From an uncultured Peptococcaceae bacterium (GTDB taxonomy: Bacteria > Bacillota > Dehalobacteriia > UBA4068 > UBA4997), in the NCBI GenBank assembly GCA_947625705.1, contig CANQPG010000002.1, positions 77,119 to 141,118 on the forward strand: a DNA stretch of 64,000 bases, given 5' to 3'. The notes beneath the pieces are model-generated. The model saw only the letters and a list, made by a program, of their open reading frames with translations. It searched no databases and was not told the DNA's origin. Below are positions 40,727-49,885 of the stretch, one piece after another. Position 1 is the first letter of the stretch, and each line of letters opens with the position of its first letter. The position numbers and the translations under genes were made by a program.

Positions 40727-43700
40727 CTAATCCACCTGATCCAATATCCGTTGGAAAATCATCGCCGTCTCGGCTCTGGTGATACGAGCCTGGGGAGAGA
40801 AGCACTTTGCCTCATTACCCTGCATGAGCCCGCGTTCCGTGACCCACCGAACCGGCTCCAGAGCGTAATCCGAGATTGACCCGCTGTCCACATATGGCAA
40901 TGCCTTATCAGTGCCGTCAGTGCCAAGATCCAGTCCCCGGAATTCAGCGTATCGATAGATGATCGCCGCCATCTGCTCCCGGGTCATGCTGTCATCAGGC
41001 GCAAAGTGGGTAGCCGAGTAGCCCTTAACGATCTTATGCTCGTTGGCCCAAGCCACGGGTTCCGCAAAATACATACCCTCCGCACAATCCTCAAAGGTGG
41101 AGACGAAATCTGTCTCCGGTTCGTTCTCCAGCCTATGCAGAATGGTCACAACCATGCCGCGAGTAAGTTCCGTGCCGGGAACAAACTCCGTGTCGCTCAC
41201 ACCCTGCATTAAACCGGCATCAACCACCTTATACACGGCGCCGTAGAACCAATCCCTTTCCTCCACGTCTTTGAAATGAAGCTCTTTCGGCTGGGGTTCC
41301 GGATCAGGCTCAGGTTCAGTCACAGGCTTAGAGTGGCTCGAACCACTGCTCCGCTTCTTCCACTTCGCATAAAAAGCCTTGTCCCCCACCGCGTCCTTGG
41401 GAATCTCCACGACCGGATCTCCCGTCAGATCGGCATTATCGTACCAGCCGGCAAAGCGATAGCCTGACTTGACCACGTCTGTGGGGAGAGCAGTCGCCAT
41501 ACCTGCTATATAGCTTTTCACGTCACCGCTTTTTACCGTACCGCCATTGGTCTCCAATGTCACGTTGTAGATCTTTACATCTACGGCGACAGACAGCGAC
41601 ACGGTCACAGTCTGATAATGGTTCGTGTCCTCCGGGGTATAAATGGCGTCAAACGTATTGATCCCGGCCTCACTAATAACTTGGGTCTCGTCCGCCCAAC
41701 GCCAGCCATTCGGCAGGGCTACGTCAGCGAGGGTGCTTCCCCAGCCGGCATAAAGCCCCTGCGGAACGGTATAGGGAGGCTCGGCTTTATCGATCTGCAC
41801 AACAACGGTTCCGCCTGTAGAGCCCACGTGGTTAGCGTCGCCGGACAGAATATAGTAAACCGTGTAGCTCCCCACTTCCGTCGCCGTGGGGATAGCCGCC
41901 GAATAGTTCACTCCGTCCAGAGAATATTGCAGCTCACCGCCGCTGGCAGTGCCCGCCGTGACCAGTTCCTGCGCCGCCCCGGTGTAAACCAGCTTCTGTG
42001 CCTGAGGCGCGCTGTCGATCCCAGAAGCGGCCTGGGCGATCGTGAAATCCGCGGTACTTTGCACTTCCCGGTAGTTATCCGTCGCGGCAAACTTCGCCAA
42101 GAGGGTGTACTCTCCCGCTGCGGTCGGCACGGTTGCGCTGTATGTATCGTCGCCCGCGCCCTTTGCTTTGTAGAAATACGTCACGTTCTCCACACCGTTG
42201 GTTTCCGAAACTGCCGCCGGCGTCTGGGGCGGCTCGCCGTATGTCCAGCCCTCCAGGGAGACCGAGCCCGAACCTGCGCCCTTATGCACCACCACGGTAA
42301 CCGTGAACTCGAAGCTTTCCGTCCCTAAGCTTGCGGTCATAAGAACAGGATCGGAGGACATTTTAAAGGCACGGATCTTGACGGGATAACCCGCCTCATT
42401 GGCAGGAATATCCGCCGCGATCTCCAGAACCTCCTGGTCAGTGATTTGAACGCTGTCTATCCCGCCGTCGGTGATGGTAAATTTGAACTGACCCTGCGTA
42501 TCCGAGTTATCCCCCATCACCACATACTGCGAAAGATCCACCTTGGTTGGCTCGGTGTTTGCCCCATAGGTGAGGGTGACGGTCTTTTCACCATCGTTTT
42601 CACCATACATAGTCTCGCCAATGGCGTATACGTTGGTATTATCCGACGAAATGGGCGTATCCTCGGTGAACTCATCTCCGTCCACGTCCGCCGTCATAAA
42701 CCAGCGGCTCAATTTGGTCGTGCCGCTGACCGGGGGATCGGGCAGACCGCTGACACCCGCGGGGTTGGCGTATTTTACCGCATGGATCTTATTGGAACCG
42801 CCGCCCGCGATACAGAAATTGACCTTATACACTGTATTGTCGGGATCACTTGACAGCACCGGGGAGGCGTCCAGACTTACCCCCTTAACGCTCTGACCCC
42901 AGACTTGGTCAGCACTTACGCCACCCTTGGCGCTCTGGAGCAGATAGGCAACCTCACCGGAGGCAAACTGCTCCGCCGTCTTTGCTTCCACCTGCCCGGC
43001 AACATCGTCCGCATATTGCAGCCCCTTGTCGGAGGGATCAGAGGACAGATAGTAACAGTTTGTTATGGTTTCGGGAACGGTTGTCTCACTACCACCGCAG
43101 AAGCTGCCAACTCCTTCACTACCGCCTGATACACGCCCGGTACTATAGCAATTTGAGATGGTTCCACTTGTATTCTTTCCACAGAGACCGCCGACACCGC
43201 TATCGCCTCCAACAGAAGGACTACCTGATACGTTCCCCGTATTATAGCAATCTGAGATGGCTCCTCCATCATTCCTTGCGCAGATACCGCCAAGCGAAAA
43301 AATGCCTGATACATCCCCTGTGTTGTAGCAATTTGTCATGGAGCCTGTGTTAACTCCGCAGACACCGCCGGCACGAGTAGTATAATAAATATCACCTGAT
43401 ACAATCCCTGTGTTGTAGCAATTTATAATAGAGCCGCCCTTGTTATATCCGCAGACGCCTCCAAGATCATCACCTTCACCTGATACATCCCCATTATTGT
43501 AGCAATTTGTCATGGAGCTGCCGTAGTTATATCCGCAGACGCCGCCGACATAATAATCTGTACCTGATACATCCCCATTGTTGTAGCAATTTGTCATGGA
43601 GCCATTATAGTTATATCCGCAGACGCCGCCGACATCACCACGACCTGATACGATCCCTGTGTTGCAGCAGTCTGCCATGGTACCGTAGTTTTGTCCGCAT

Positions 43701-46405
43701 ACACCGCCGACAGAATTATATTCACCTGATATATCCCCTGTATTGTAGCAATTTATAATAGAGCCGCCATCGTTATATCCGCAGACGCCGCCGACACGAT
43801 TAGAATAACTATAAGCTGATACATCCCCCGTGTTGTAGCAGTCTGTCATGGAGCCGCCGGCATTATATCCACAGACGCCTCCAACATCATCATTTTTACC
43901 TGATACCTCCCCTGTGCTACAGCAATTTGTCAAGGAGCCGCCATCGTTATATCCACAGACGCCGCCGACATAATTATTACTTCCTGATACAATCCCTGTG
44001 TTGCAGCAGTCTGTCATAGTGCCGTAGTTTTCTCCGCAGACGCCGCCAACATAATTCTTTCCGGTAACGGAGCCGGAAACTACCAGATTTTGGATCGTTC
44101 CCTTGTTATGGCCAAAGAGCCCATCGCGGTAATAATAAGAGCCAGAGAGTTCGTGGTTGATGTACAAGCCACTGATGGTATGACCGTCGCCGTCAAAGAT
44201 GGCGGTGGCCGGGAAAGCACAGTAATAGGAATTGCCGATAGGCGTCCAATCCGCCTTGCCGGAGCCATAATTCTCAGACATGTCAATGTCCGCCGTAAGC
44301 CGCACAGTTACTCCGGTATAGTCGATTCCGGCGTTCACGTTATCCCGAAACGCCTCCAGTTCCGCCAGATTGGCTATCTCCGTGGTTGAGGCCGGGAAGA
44401 CACGGGTGATGGCCGCCCCGTCGGAGAAGATGGTCCCGTAACTGTTGGAAACCCGGCAGCGGTAATGATTGCCCTCCATGGCATAGGTAAGCGCCGGGGT
44501 GGTGTAGCTTTCAGAGGTTGCCCCCGGCACATCCGCCCATGTGGCTCCCTGGTCAGTGCTCACCTGCCACTGATAGGAGAGTCCATCTCCCACGGCGGTA
44601 ATGGAGAAAGCAACTGTTTCACCCACCCGGGTCGTCTGGTCGATAGGCTGTACAGTTACCGAGGGGAGATTCGGGTCGGTTTCCACCGTAAAAGCCTTGA
44701 CCATGGCATTGCCGACGGTGTATTTACCCTTTGTCTCCTCTGACACGTCTTTGAATGTATGATTGTCAGGATAGACACGGTAAGTCTCTCCAGGATTGAC
44801 GACAGCTATGTACCCTTCCGTCTCGCAGCCAACCTCCAGAGGCTGATAGTAGCGTCCGTCCGGTCTCTCAATCAACGCAACCACGGAGAAACGGTCATCT
44901 TTCGACAGATATACCGGTGTATCCATATCCAGCGTATGATAACCCGCATAGAGAAGCGTCTCGCTGCAAACGGAGGCAAGAACGCCATCATAAGGTCCTA
45001 CGGCATCCGCCTTAAGCCGGTAAACCTCAATGGTAACATCGGAACCAGCCGCATTAGTCACCAGAGATACCGCCTTCAACGTCTCACTGCCGTTGGCTGT
45101 AAACACATTAGCCACGCCCATCTTCGCAGAAGTATACTCAATGTTCCTATAACTGCCCAAATTGAGGTAATCGTACTGGTAATTGTGGTCATAGCTAAAA
45201 TCGGTTTCCCCCTGCAGGCTGGACACATCACTGATGGTACGGTCGTAATAGGAGAGATAGAAGTATCCATCCTCGCACCAACCGGCTCCCCAGCTGTTTT
45301 TGGCAATCCAAGCGCCGTCCCCCTCCGGCTGGATACCGGCATTAAAATTGGTGCGGGGATAGTTATCGTCCCAACCCACTATACAGACCTCATGGTTTAC
45401 GGCCGTACTTTCGTTCGACACGTTGACGAACTGACAGTTGTTGGTGTAGTTGAAATATGTCCCATCCTTGGAGCCGCCTGGTCTGGACTGATCGGCATAA
45501 TAGGCGACCGCCACGGCGCCATGCTCCATGATGGCCCGCTTGATATGCTCTACCGCTGTTTCATCATAGCTGTATGTAGCGTTAGCCGCGGGCAGGCCGT
45601 TGCTTTTATAGGCAGAAAAGCTTGCGGGAGAGGGCAGAAAGTCCACATCAGTCAGGTGAACGACGCTCTCATTCCGCTTAGATTCCGGCACACTCCAATC
45701 CCCGTCCGTCCCGGTTCCTCCGTCAGTGTTCTGATACGGAATGGATGCTTCAGAAGCCGCCCCCTGCCATGCGCCCAGCACAGAGGTCGTTATATCAATA
45801 TTTCCGCCATAGTGCAAACCGTCAGAATCGGCGGCTCGGCCTTCTCCCAGCTGACCCTGCCCCACCTCGCTGTCGGCCAGAGATTCAGCTGTCTGCGGAT
45901 GATAACCAAACCAGGCCAGATGATGTTCCGAATAGTCCGGCTCAGTCTTAGCCTCGCTGCCGCCCGCGCCGACTTGGGTCAGGATATTACTCTCCAGCGC
46001 ACTCAGGCAGCCAAAGGCCCAGCAGGTGCCCCAGCTGTGCTGATCCTTGACAACGGTGGAGCGCCCCAGTGTGCGCAGATCATACTTCGCCGGCAGCTCG
46101 CTCTGCAGAGAAATATCCGCAGGAGCCACCGGGCCAATATATGACCGCCAGAATGGGTTAGGTGCCAGTCCACCGGGGTGCTCGGTGTTTTCCACCGGTT
46201 CCCACTCTTCAAACTCCAGCGCGGGAAATATATCGTTCCCTGCCGCGTCGGATTCGCCCGGTTCCACCTCCTCTGCCGGAAACTGAGCCACCGGCGTTTC
46301 CGCCATGATCTCCTCGCTGCTCTCCGCAGCCGCCGCCGGGAATGTACCAAACAGCCCCGCCAGCATGACTGCCGCTGTCAGCAGCACAACAAGTCTGCGC
46401 CTCAT
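40727..46405 (-). CDS. Giant SLH-anchored surface protein with papain-like protease and GLUG repeats
   Basis: A 1892-residue secreted protein. Signal peptide about 1-27; low-complexity acidic segment to about 100; C1-family protease about 105-395 with Gln122, Cys128 (DQHSWGTCWAF), His338 (AVNHEV) and Asn370 (WIAKNSWGAGW); lectin-like beta domain about 410-575; Ig-like domain 580-670; 13 GLUG repeats about 760-1120; beta modules about 1180-1610; InlB/Listeria-Bacteroides-type repeat 1612-1684 (FAGWYDNADLTGD, AFYAKW); Pro/Glu linker; three SLH domains 1708-1890. SLH attaches it to the wall polymer. All protease residues are present. Base composition looks less GC-skewed than its neighbours. Confidence 0.9.
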   Translation of the reverse strand: MRRRLVVLLTAAVMLAGLFGTFPAAAAESSEEIMAETPVAQFPAEEVEPGESDAAGNDIFPALEFEEWEPVENTEHPGGLAPNPFWRSYIGPVAPADISLQSELPAKYDLRTLGRSTVVKDQHSWGTCWAFGCLSALESNILTQVGAGGSEAKTEPDYSEHHLAWFGYHPQTAESLADSEVGQGQLGEGRAADSDGLHYGGNIDITTSVLGAWQGAASEASIPYQNTDGGTGTDGDWSVPESKRNESVVHLTDVDFLPSPASFSAYKSNGLPAANATYSYDETAVEHIKRAIMEHGAVAVAYYADQSRPGGSKDGTYFNYTNNCQFVNVSNESTAVNHEVCIVGWDDNYPRTNFNAGIQPEGDGAWIAKNSWGAGWCEDGYFYLSYYDRTISDVSSLQGETDFSYDHNYQYDYLNLGSYRNIEYTSAKMGVANVFTANGSETLKAVSLVTNAAGSDVTIEVYRLKADAVGPYDGVLASVCSETLLYAGYHTLDMDTPVYLSKDDRFSVVALIERPDGRYYQPLEVGCETEGYIAVVNPGETYRVYPDNHTFKDVSEETKGKYTVGNAMVKAFTVETDPNLPSVTVQPIDQTTRVGETVAFSITAVGDGLSYQWQVSTDQGATWADVPGATSESYTTPALTYAMEGNHYRCRVSNSYGTIFSDGAAITRVFPASTTEIANLAELEAFRDNVNAGIDYTGVTVRLTADIDMSENYGSGKADWTPIGNSYYCAFPATAIFDGDGHTISGLYINHELSGSYYYRDGLFGHNKGTIQNLVVSGSVTGKNYVGGVCGENYGTMTDCCNTGIVSGSNNYVGGVCGYNDGGSLTNCCSTGEVSGKNDDVGGVCGYNAGGSMTDCYNTGDVSAYSYSNRVGGVCGYNDGGSIINCYNTGDISGEYNSVGGVCGQNYGTMADCCNTGIVSGRGDVGGVCGYNYNGSMTNCYNNGDVSGTDYYVGGVCGYNYGSSMTNCYNNGDVSGEGDDLGGVCGYNKGGSIINCYNTGIVSGDIYYTTRAGGVCGVNTGSMTNCYNTGDVSGIFSLGGICARNDGGAISDCYNTGNVSGSPSVGGDSGVGGLCGKNTSGTISNCYSTGRVSGGSEGVGSFCGGSETTVPETITNCYYLSSDPSDKGLQYADDVAGQVEAKTAEQFASGEVAYLLQSAKGGVSADQVWGQSVKGVSLDASPVLSSDPDNTVYKVNFCIAGGGSNKIHAVKYANPAGVSGLPDPPVSGTTKLSRWFMTADVDGDEFTEDTPISSDNTNVYAIGETMYGENDGEKTVTLTYGANTEPTKVDLSQYVVMGDNSDTQGQFKFTITDGGIDSVQITDQEVLEIAADIPANEAGYPVKIRAFKMSSDPVLMTASLGTESFEFTVTVVVHKGAGSGSVSLEGWTYGEPPQTPAAVSETNGVENVTYFYKAKGAGDDTYSATVPTAAGEYTLLAKFAATDNYREVQSTADFTIAQAASGIDSAPQAQKLVYTGAAQELVTAGTASGGELQYSLDGVNYSAAIPTATEVGSYTVYYILSGDANHVGSTGGTVVVQIDKAEPPYTVPQGLYAGWGSTLADVALPNGWRWADETQVISEAGINTFDAIYTPEDTNHYQTVTVSLSVAVDVKIYNVTLETNGGTVKSGDVKSYIAGMATALPTDVVKSGYRFAGWYDNADLTGDPVVEIPKDAVGDKAFYAKWKKRSSGSSHSKPVTEPEPDPEPQPKELHFKDVEERDWFYGAVYKVVDAGLMQGVSDTEFVPGTELTRGMVVTILHRLENEPETDFVSTFEDCAEGMYFAEPVAWANEHKIVKGYSATHFAPDDSMTREQMAAIIYRYAEFRGLDLGTDGTDKALPYVDSGSISDYALEPVRWVTERGLMQGNEAKCFSPQARITRAETAMIFQRILDQVD
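43048..44128 (-). repeat. Array of 13 GLUG-repeat units within the giant surface protein
   Basis: Thirteen units of about 24-32 codons follow the pattern VGGVCGYNxGGSMTNCYNTGDVSG, interrupted by short variable linkers. All but the first unit carry a cysteine in the GGVCG turn and another in the NCYN turn; several have DCCN. DNA identity between units is visible by eye (TGTTGTAGCAATTTGTCAT recurs with small changes). The array is in frame and coding, and its spacers are coding too, so it is not a CRISPR. Confidence 0.9.
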
Positions 46406-46518
46406 AATGAACCCTCCGTGAATTTGAAACGTGCATTTCAGTCAAACAAACGCCTTTGAAGATAGTCTGCGCTAACTAAAACCCGCTTCTTCTGCTTTGC
46501 TTCCTATTATAATATTCA

Positions 46519-46547
46519 AGTGTAGCATTTTACGCAGATATTGTCAA
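46519..46547 (-). promoter_or_regulatory. Promoter of the giant surface protein gene
   Basis: On the minus strand TTGACA (46542-46547) and TACACT (46519-46524) are 17 bases apart. The leader is about 105 bases, with GGAGGG just before the ATG. Confidence 0.7.
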
Positions 46548-46596
46548 CAAATCCACAGAAGTAACAACATTTGCCATGTCATACCATTTTTGTCAT

Positions 46597-47769
46597 TCAG
46601 TTGCCGGAGAGCACTGCCACAAAATGCTCCAGCCGCGCCACAGCCTCGGCAATGTCGCGCATGGAGGCGGCATAACAGGCGCGCACAAAGCCCTCCCCGC
46701 CGGGGCCAAAGGCGCTGCCGGGGATAACGGCCACTTTTTCTTCAATCAAAAAGCGCTCGCAGAACTCATCAGAGGTCAAGCCGGTGGAGCGAATGTCGGG
46801 GAACACATAGAACGCCCCCTTGGGCTTGAAGCAATACAGGCCGAGGCGGTTCAGATTTTCCACCAGATAGCGGCGGCGGCCGTCATACTCCCCGCGCATT
46901 CGCTCGATGTCCTCGTCGCCGCTGCGCATGGCCTCCACGGCGGCATACTGGCTGGTGGTGGGCGCCGACATAATACCGAACTGGTGCAGCTTGGTCATCG
47001 CGGCGATAATCGGCTTAGGCGCGCAGGCATAGCCCATGCGCCAGCCGGTCATGGCGTGGCTTTTGGAGAAGCCGCCCACCACCACGGTGCGCTCCCGCAT
47101 ATCGGGGATATTGGCCAGCGAGACGTGGCGGCGGCCATAGGTCAGCTCGGCGTAAATTTCATCGGAAACGACCATGATATCCGTCCCGCGCAGCACCGCC
47201 GCGATAGCCTCCAAATCCTGGCGATCCATGGTGCCGCCGGTGGGATTGCAGGGGAAAGGCAGCACCAGCACCTTGGTTTGGGGGGTGATGGCCGCCTTAA
47301 GCTCCGCCGGCGTCAGGCGAAACTCGTTGGCCGCTTTCAGCTCCAGATATTTGGGTATACCGCCGGCCATTTCAGTCAAAGGGCCATAGCAAACAAAGGA
47401 GGGCGTCGGCACGATGACCTCGTCGCCGGGGTCAAGCAGCACCCGCAGCGCCAGGTCAATGGCCTCGCTGCCGCCCACGGTGACCAGAAGCTCTCCGGCA
47501 TAGTCATAGCGGAGGCCGAAGCGGCGTTCAAGGTAAGCGGCGATCTCCCGGCGCAGCTGAAGCATACCGGCGTTGGAGGTGTATTTGGTGCGCCCCTGTT
47601 CCAGCGAGCAGATACCGGCATGGCGAATGTGCCAGGGCGTGACAAAATCCGGTTCGCCGATGCCCAGCGAGATAACGTCGGTCATCTCGTCCAGAATATC
47701 AAAAAACTTCCGGATACCGGAGGGCTTGATGTTCTGTATTTTTTCGTTTAGAACGCTGTCATAATTCAT
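46597..47769 (-). CDS. Class I/II PLP-dependent aminotransferase
   Basis: A 390-residue fold-type I aminotransferase. The PLP lysine is in GGFSKSHAMTGWRMGY. NPTGG, VVSDEIYAEL and SLGIGEPDF are conserved class I blocks. Such genes are often annotated as aspartate or aromatic aminotransferases; the substrate is not decidable. The ATG overlaps the Lrp regulator stop (ATGA), so the regulator and enzyme are translated together, a common amino-acid-sensing arrangement. Confidence 0.92.
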   Translation of the reverse strand: MNYDSVLNEKIQNIKPSGIRKFFDILDEMTDVISLGIGEPDFVTPWHIRHAGICSLEQGRTKYTSNAGMLQLRREIAAYLERRFGLRYDYAGELLVTVGGSEAIDLALRVLLDPGDEVIVPTPSFVCYGPLTEMAGGIPKYLELKAANEFRLTPAELKAAITPQTKVLVLPFPCNPTGGTMDRQDLEAIAAVLRGTDIMVVSDEIYAELTYGRRHVSLANIPDMRERTVVVGGFSKSHAMTGWRMGYACAPKPIIAAMTKLHQFGIMSAPTTSQYAAVEAMRSGDEDIERMRGEYDGRRRYLVENLNRLGLYCFKPKGAFYVFPDIRSTGLTSDEFCERFLIEEKVAVIPGSAFGPGGEGFVRACYAASMRDIAEAVARLEHFVAVLSGN

Positions 47770-48245
47770 ACGAAGATATATTCCCTTTCCTCCGGGGCCT
47801 GGGGCTGAAACACCAGGTGCTTTTCCTTATATTTTTTCAAAATGAAGTGAGTGGACGTGCCGGTGACGCCCTGAATGGGCGCCAGCCGCTCGGCCACAAA
47901 CTGGGCGACCTGGCGCAGGGTGCAGCCCGAGATGATGATGGTCAGGTCGAAAGAGCCGCTCATCAGGTACATGCTCTCCACCTCGTCATACTGGTAAATG
48001 CGCTCGGCAATACGGTCAAAGCCGTCCTTGGATTGGGGCGTGACATTGACCTCGATCAGCGCCGTCACCGTATCCTTATGAATACTGTCCCAGTCCACGA
48101 TAGCCTGATAGCCCAAAATTGTGTGGTTATCCTCATATTGCTTGATGGCGGCCTTGGCCTCGTCCGCCGAGACGCCCGCCGCCGCGGCCAGCGCCGACAC
48201 CGGCATGGTGCAGTCTCTCTCCAACAGCTCCAGCAGTTTTTCCAT
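47766..48245 (-). CDS. Lrp/AsnC-family transcriptional regulator
   Basis: A 159-residue regulator. The N-terminal helix-turn-helix is reduced (MPVSALAAAAGVSADEAKAAI, about 15-35). The C-terminal RAM effector domain (about 65-145) contains VTALIEVNVTPQ, VESMYLMSGSFDLTIIISG and VTGTSTHFILKKYKE. The ATG at 48245 is chosen because AGGAGG lies 7 bases upstream. The longer frame adds about 100 residues with no homology. It probably senses an amino acid and controls the coupled aminotransferase. Confidence 0.92.
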   Translation of the reverse strand: MEKLLELLERDCTMPVSALAAAAGVSADEAKAAIKQYEDNHTILGYQAIVDWDSIHKDTVTALIEVNVTPQSKDGFDRIAERIYQYDEVESMYLMSGSFDLTIIISGCTLRQVAQFVAERLAPIQGVTGTSTHFILKKYKEKHLVFQPQAPEEREYIFV

Positions 48246-48288
48246 GGCTCTTCCTCCTATGACAATACAGTATCGCTTGAATGGGTTT

Positions 48289-48317
48289 ATTATACACAGG
48301 GCAGCGGCGAAAAACAA
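48289..48317 (-). promoter_or_regulatory. Promoter of the Lrp-aminotransferase operon
   Basis: On the minus strand TTGTTT (48312-48317) and TATAAT (48289-48294) are 17 bases apart, about 40 bases before the Lrp start. Confidence 0.65.
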
Positions 48318-48339
48318 TCCCCCGCTCCATTTAATACGC

Positions 48340-49302
48340 CTAAAGCTGCAAATCATTGTAACCGTATACTTCTTTGGCCAGCCGGATAAAGTTTTGGGCG
48401 GCCTTGTTGACGTAACTGCCGCGCACCGTGGCGGCCACAAATTCCATGCCGTACTGCCCGGGCGTTTCGCCGAAAGAAAGCATGGCCGGCAGCATCGGCT
48501 GCGCCAGATTATACACAAAGAAATTGGGCGCGATGTAGACGCCGTAACCATAAGCGGCCAGACTGATGGACGTCACCTGATTGCGCACCCGCATGGCAAT
48601 TTGGGGCGCTATGCCGTAATCCCGGAACACCTGATGGATAATACGCTCCGAATTTTGCTCCGGGAAATTGCAGATAAACGGCTGGTCGGCCAGATCGCGG
48701 ATATCTATCCAGGGGTAAGGATAGCCCTCCCGGTTTTCGATGGCACACGCCGCCGCCAGCTCCTTGGACATATAAATCACGGCCGTATCCAGAAAAATAT
48801 GCTCATATGTCAGCTTGGGGTGCTTGTCCACCAAATCAAAAAAGGCCACGTCCAGCTCGTTGTTGAGCAGCATTTTTTCCAACGTCTGGATCCATTGCTC
48901 CTCATACCGGATCTCGATACCGGGATAAAGCCGGGCAAAATTCTTCAGCATAACCGGCAAAAAAGAAACGCCGCGCATATAACTGAAGCCGATACGCAGC
49001 ACGCCCTGCTCCTGATTTTTGATATCGTTCAGGTTGCGCTGCAGGCTGTTGCGCTGAAACAAAATCTCCCTGCCCTGCTCGGCCAGGCATTTCCCGGCAT
49101 AGGTGGGGTAGATTTTTTTGCCCACCCGGCTGAACAGCGTCAGCCCCAGGCGCTGCTCCAGGTTTTTGATATAAATGCTCAGCGCCGGCTGGGTGATATG
49201 CAGCGCCTCAGCGGCCTTGGAAACTCCGCCGCACTCAATTATCATGTTGACATATTCAATATCCCGAAACTCCAAGCCTGCCGCAAACGTGTTGTTATCC
49301 AT
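48340..49302 (-). CDS. LysR-family transcriptional regulator
   Basis: A 320-residue regulator. Residues about 8-65 form the winged helix (YVNMIIECGGVSKAAEALHI, TQPALSIYIKNLEQRLGLTLF). Residues about 95-300 form the periplasmic-binding-protein-like effector domain. The ATG at 49302 is preceded by GGAGGG at 7 bases. An ATG five codons upstream overlaps that site. No divergent target gene is adjacent, so the regulon cannot be guessed. Confidence 0.92.
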   Translation of the reverse strand: MDNNTFAAGLEFRDIEYVNMIIECGGVSKAAEALHITQPALSIYIKNLEQRLGLTLFSRVGKKIYPTYAGKCLAEQGREILFQRNSLQRNLNDIKNQEQGVLRIGFSYMRGVSFLPVMLKNFARLYPGIEIRYEEQWIQTLEKMLLNNELDVAFFDLVDKHPKLTYEHIFLDTAVIYMSKELAAACAIENREGYPYPWIDIRDLADQPFICNFPEQNSERIIHQVFRDYGIAPQIAMRVRNQVTSISLAAYGYGVYIAPNFFVYNLAQPMLPAMLSFGETPGQYGMEFVAATVRGSYVNKAAQNFIRLAKEVYGYNDLQL

Positions 49303-49432
49303 TGCCCTGCCCTCCATTGTTCATTTGCAAAACTTATCTATATCATATTATATATATTTTCCTGCAAATAATCAATGACAACGCATGGCTTCATACGCAC
49401 CGCCGCTGTTAATCACCCAATGCCTTGGCGTT

Positions 49433-49484
49433 AAATTTGGCATTACCAAATTTATTTCATTATATTTGGTAATACCAAATTTGG
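49433..49484 (+). promoter_or_regulatory. Tandem palindromic operators upstream of the XRE regulator
   Basis: AAATTTGG-CATTA-CCAAATTT (49433-49453) is a perfect 8-bp dyad with a 5-base spacer. ATTTGG-TAATA-CCAAAT (49464-49480) is a second with the same spacing, centred 29 bases downstream. A third half-site, TTTGG, follows at 49481-49484. The TATAAT at 49501-49506 lies just beyond. This looks like a cooperative autoregulatory site for the XRE protein. Confidence 0.7.
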
Positions 49485-49515
49485 CAAGGTTAAATTCTCA
49501 TATAATATCAATAAT

Positions 49516-49785
49516 ATGAGGTCGGTGGTGATTACCCTGAAAATGCGCAAACTGGAACTTGGCGACCAAAACATTGTCGGCGCACGTGTAACCGAAGCCA
49601 GATTACGTCAAAATATGAAACAGGTCGAATTGCTGGCAAAATTACAACTTGCGGGCATAAGTATCAGCGTCCCCGCTCTCTCACTTTTGGAAGGGCAAAA
49701 ACGCCCGGTTTCGGATAAAGAGCTGAAAGCCCTGGCCGGTATCCTCAATGTATCGGTTGAATGGCTGCTGGGAATTGAAGAATAA
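49516..49785 (+). CDS. Small XRE-family helix-turn-helix regulator
   Basis: An 89-residue protein consisting of little more than one HTH_XRE domain: VGARVTEARLRQNMKQVELLAK, SVPALSLLEGQKRPVSDKE and LAGILNVSVEWLLGIEE. The start is uncertain. The ATG at 49516 has no ribosome binding site and lies only about 10 bases after the -10 box, so the mRNA could be leaderless. An in-frame ATG at 49543 (MRKLELGDQ) is the alternative. Tandem operators upstream suggest autoregulation. No toxin or phage gene is adjacent. Confidence 0.8.
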   Translation: MRSVVITLKMRKLELGDQNIVGARVTEARLRQNMKQVELLAKLQLAGISISVPALSLLEGQKRPVSDKELKALAGILNVSVEWLLGIEE

Positions 49786-49801
49786 TATGGATATACCCGA
49801 T

Positions 49802-49839
49802 TAAAAACAGCAGCTTCCCGCCAAAAGGAAGCTGCTGTT
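49802..49839 (-). terminator. Terminator of the metallo-hydrolase gene
   Basis: AACAGCAGCTTCC (49806-49818) and its perfect 13-base complement (49827-49839) flank an 8-base loop. On the minus strand the stem is followed by TTTTTAA. Confidence 0.85.
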
Positions 49840-49852
49840 AACTTTATATATC

Positions 49853-49885
49853 AAGCCGCCCGCCATACAGGGCGGTTTCATTTTT
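49853..49885 (+). terminator. Terminator of the XRE regulator gene
   Basis: AAGCCGCCC (49853-49861) pairs with GGGCGGTTT (49870-49878), followed by CATTTTT. Its T-tract overlaps the stop codon of the convergent metallo-hydrolase gene. Confidence 0.7.

Noticed and set aside
43048-44128. Regular repeats that resemble a CRISPR array at first sight.
   Set aside because: The repeats are longer, degenerate, in frame and encode GLUG units. The spacers are coding too, and no cas gene is present.
48246-48551. A 102-residue N-terminal extension of the Lrp regulator.
   Set aside because: The extra sequence is antisense to the end of the LysR gene and the promoter. The ATG at 48245 has AGGAGG and the family start.
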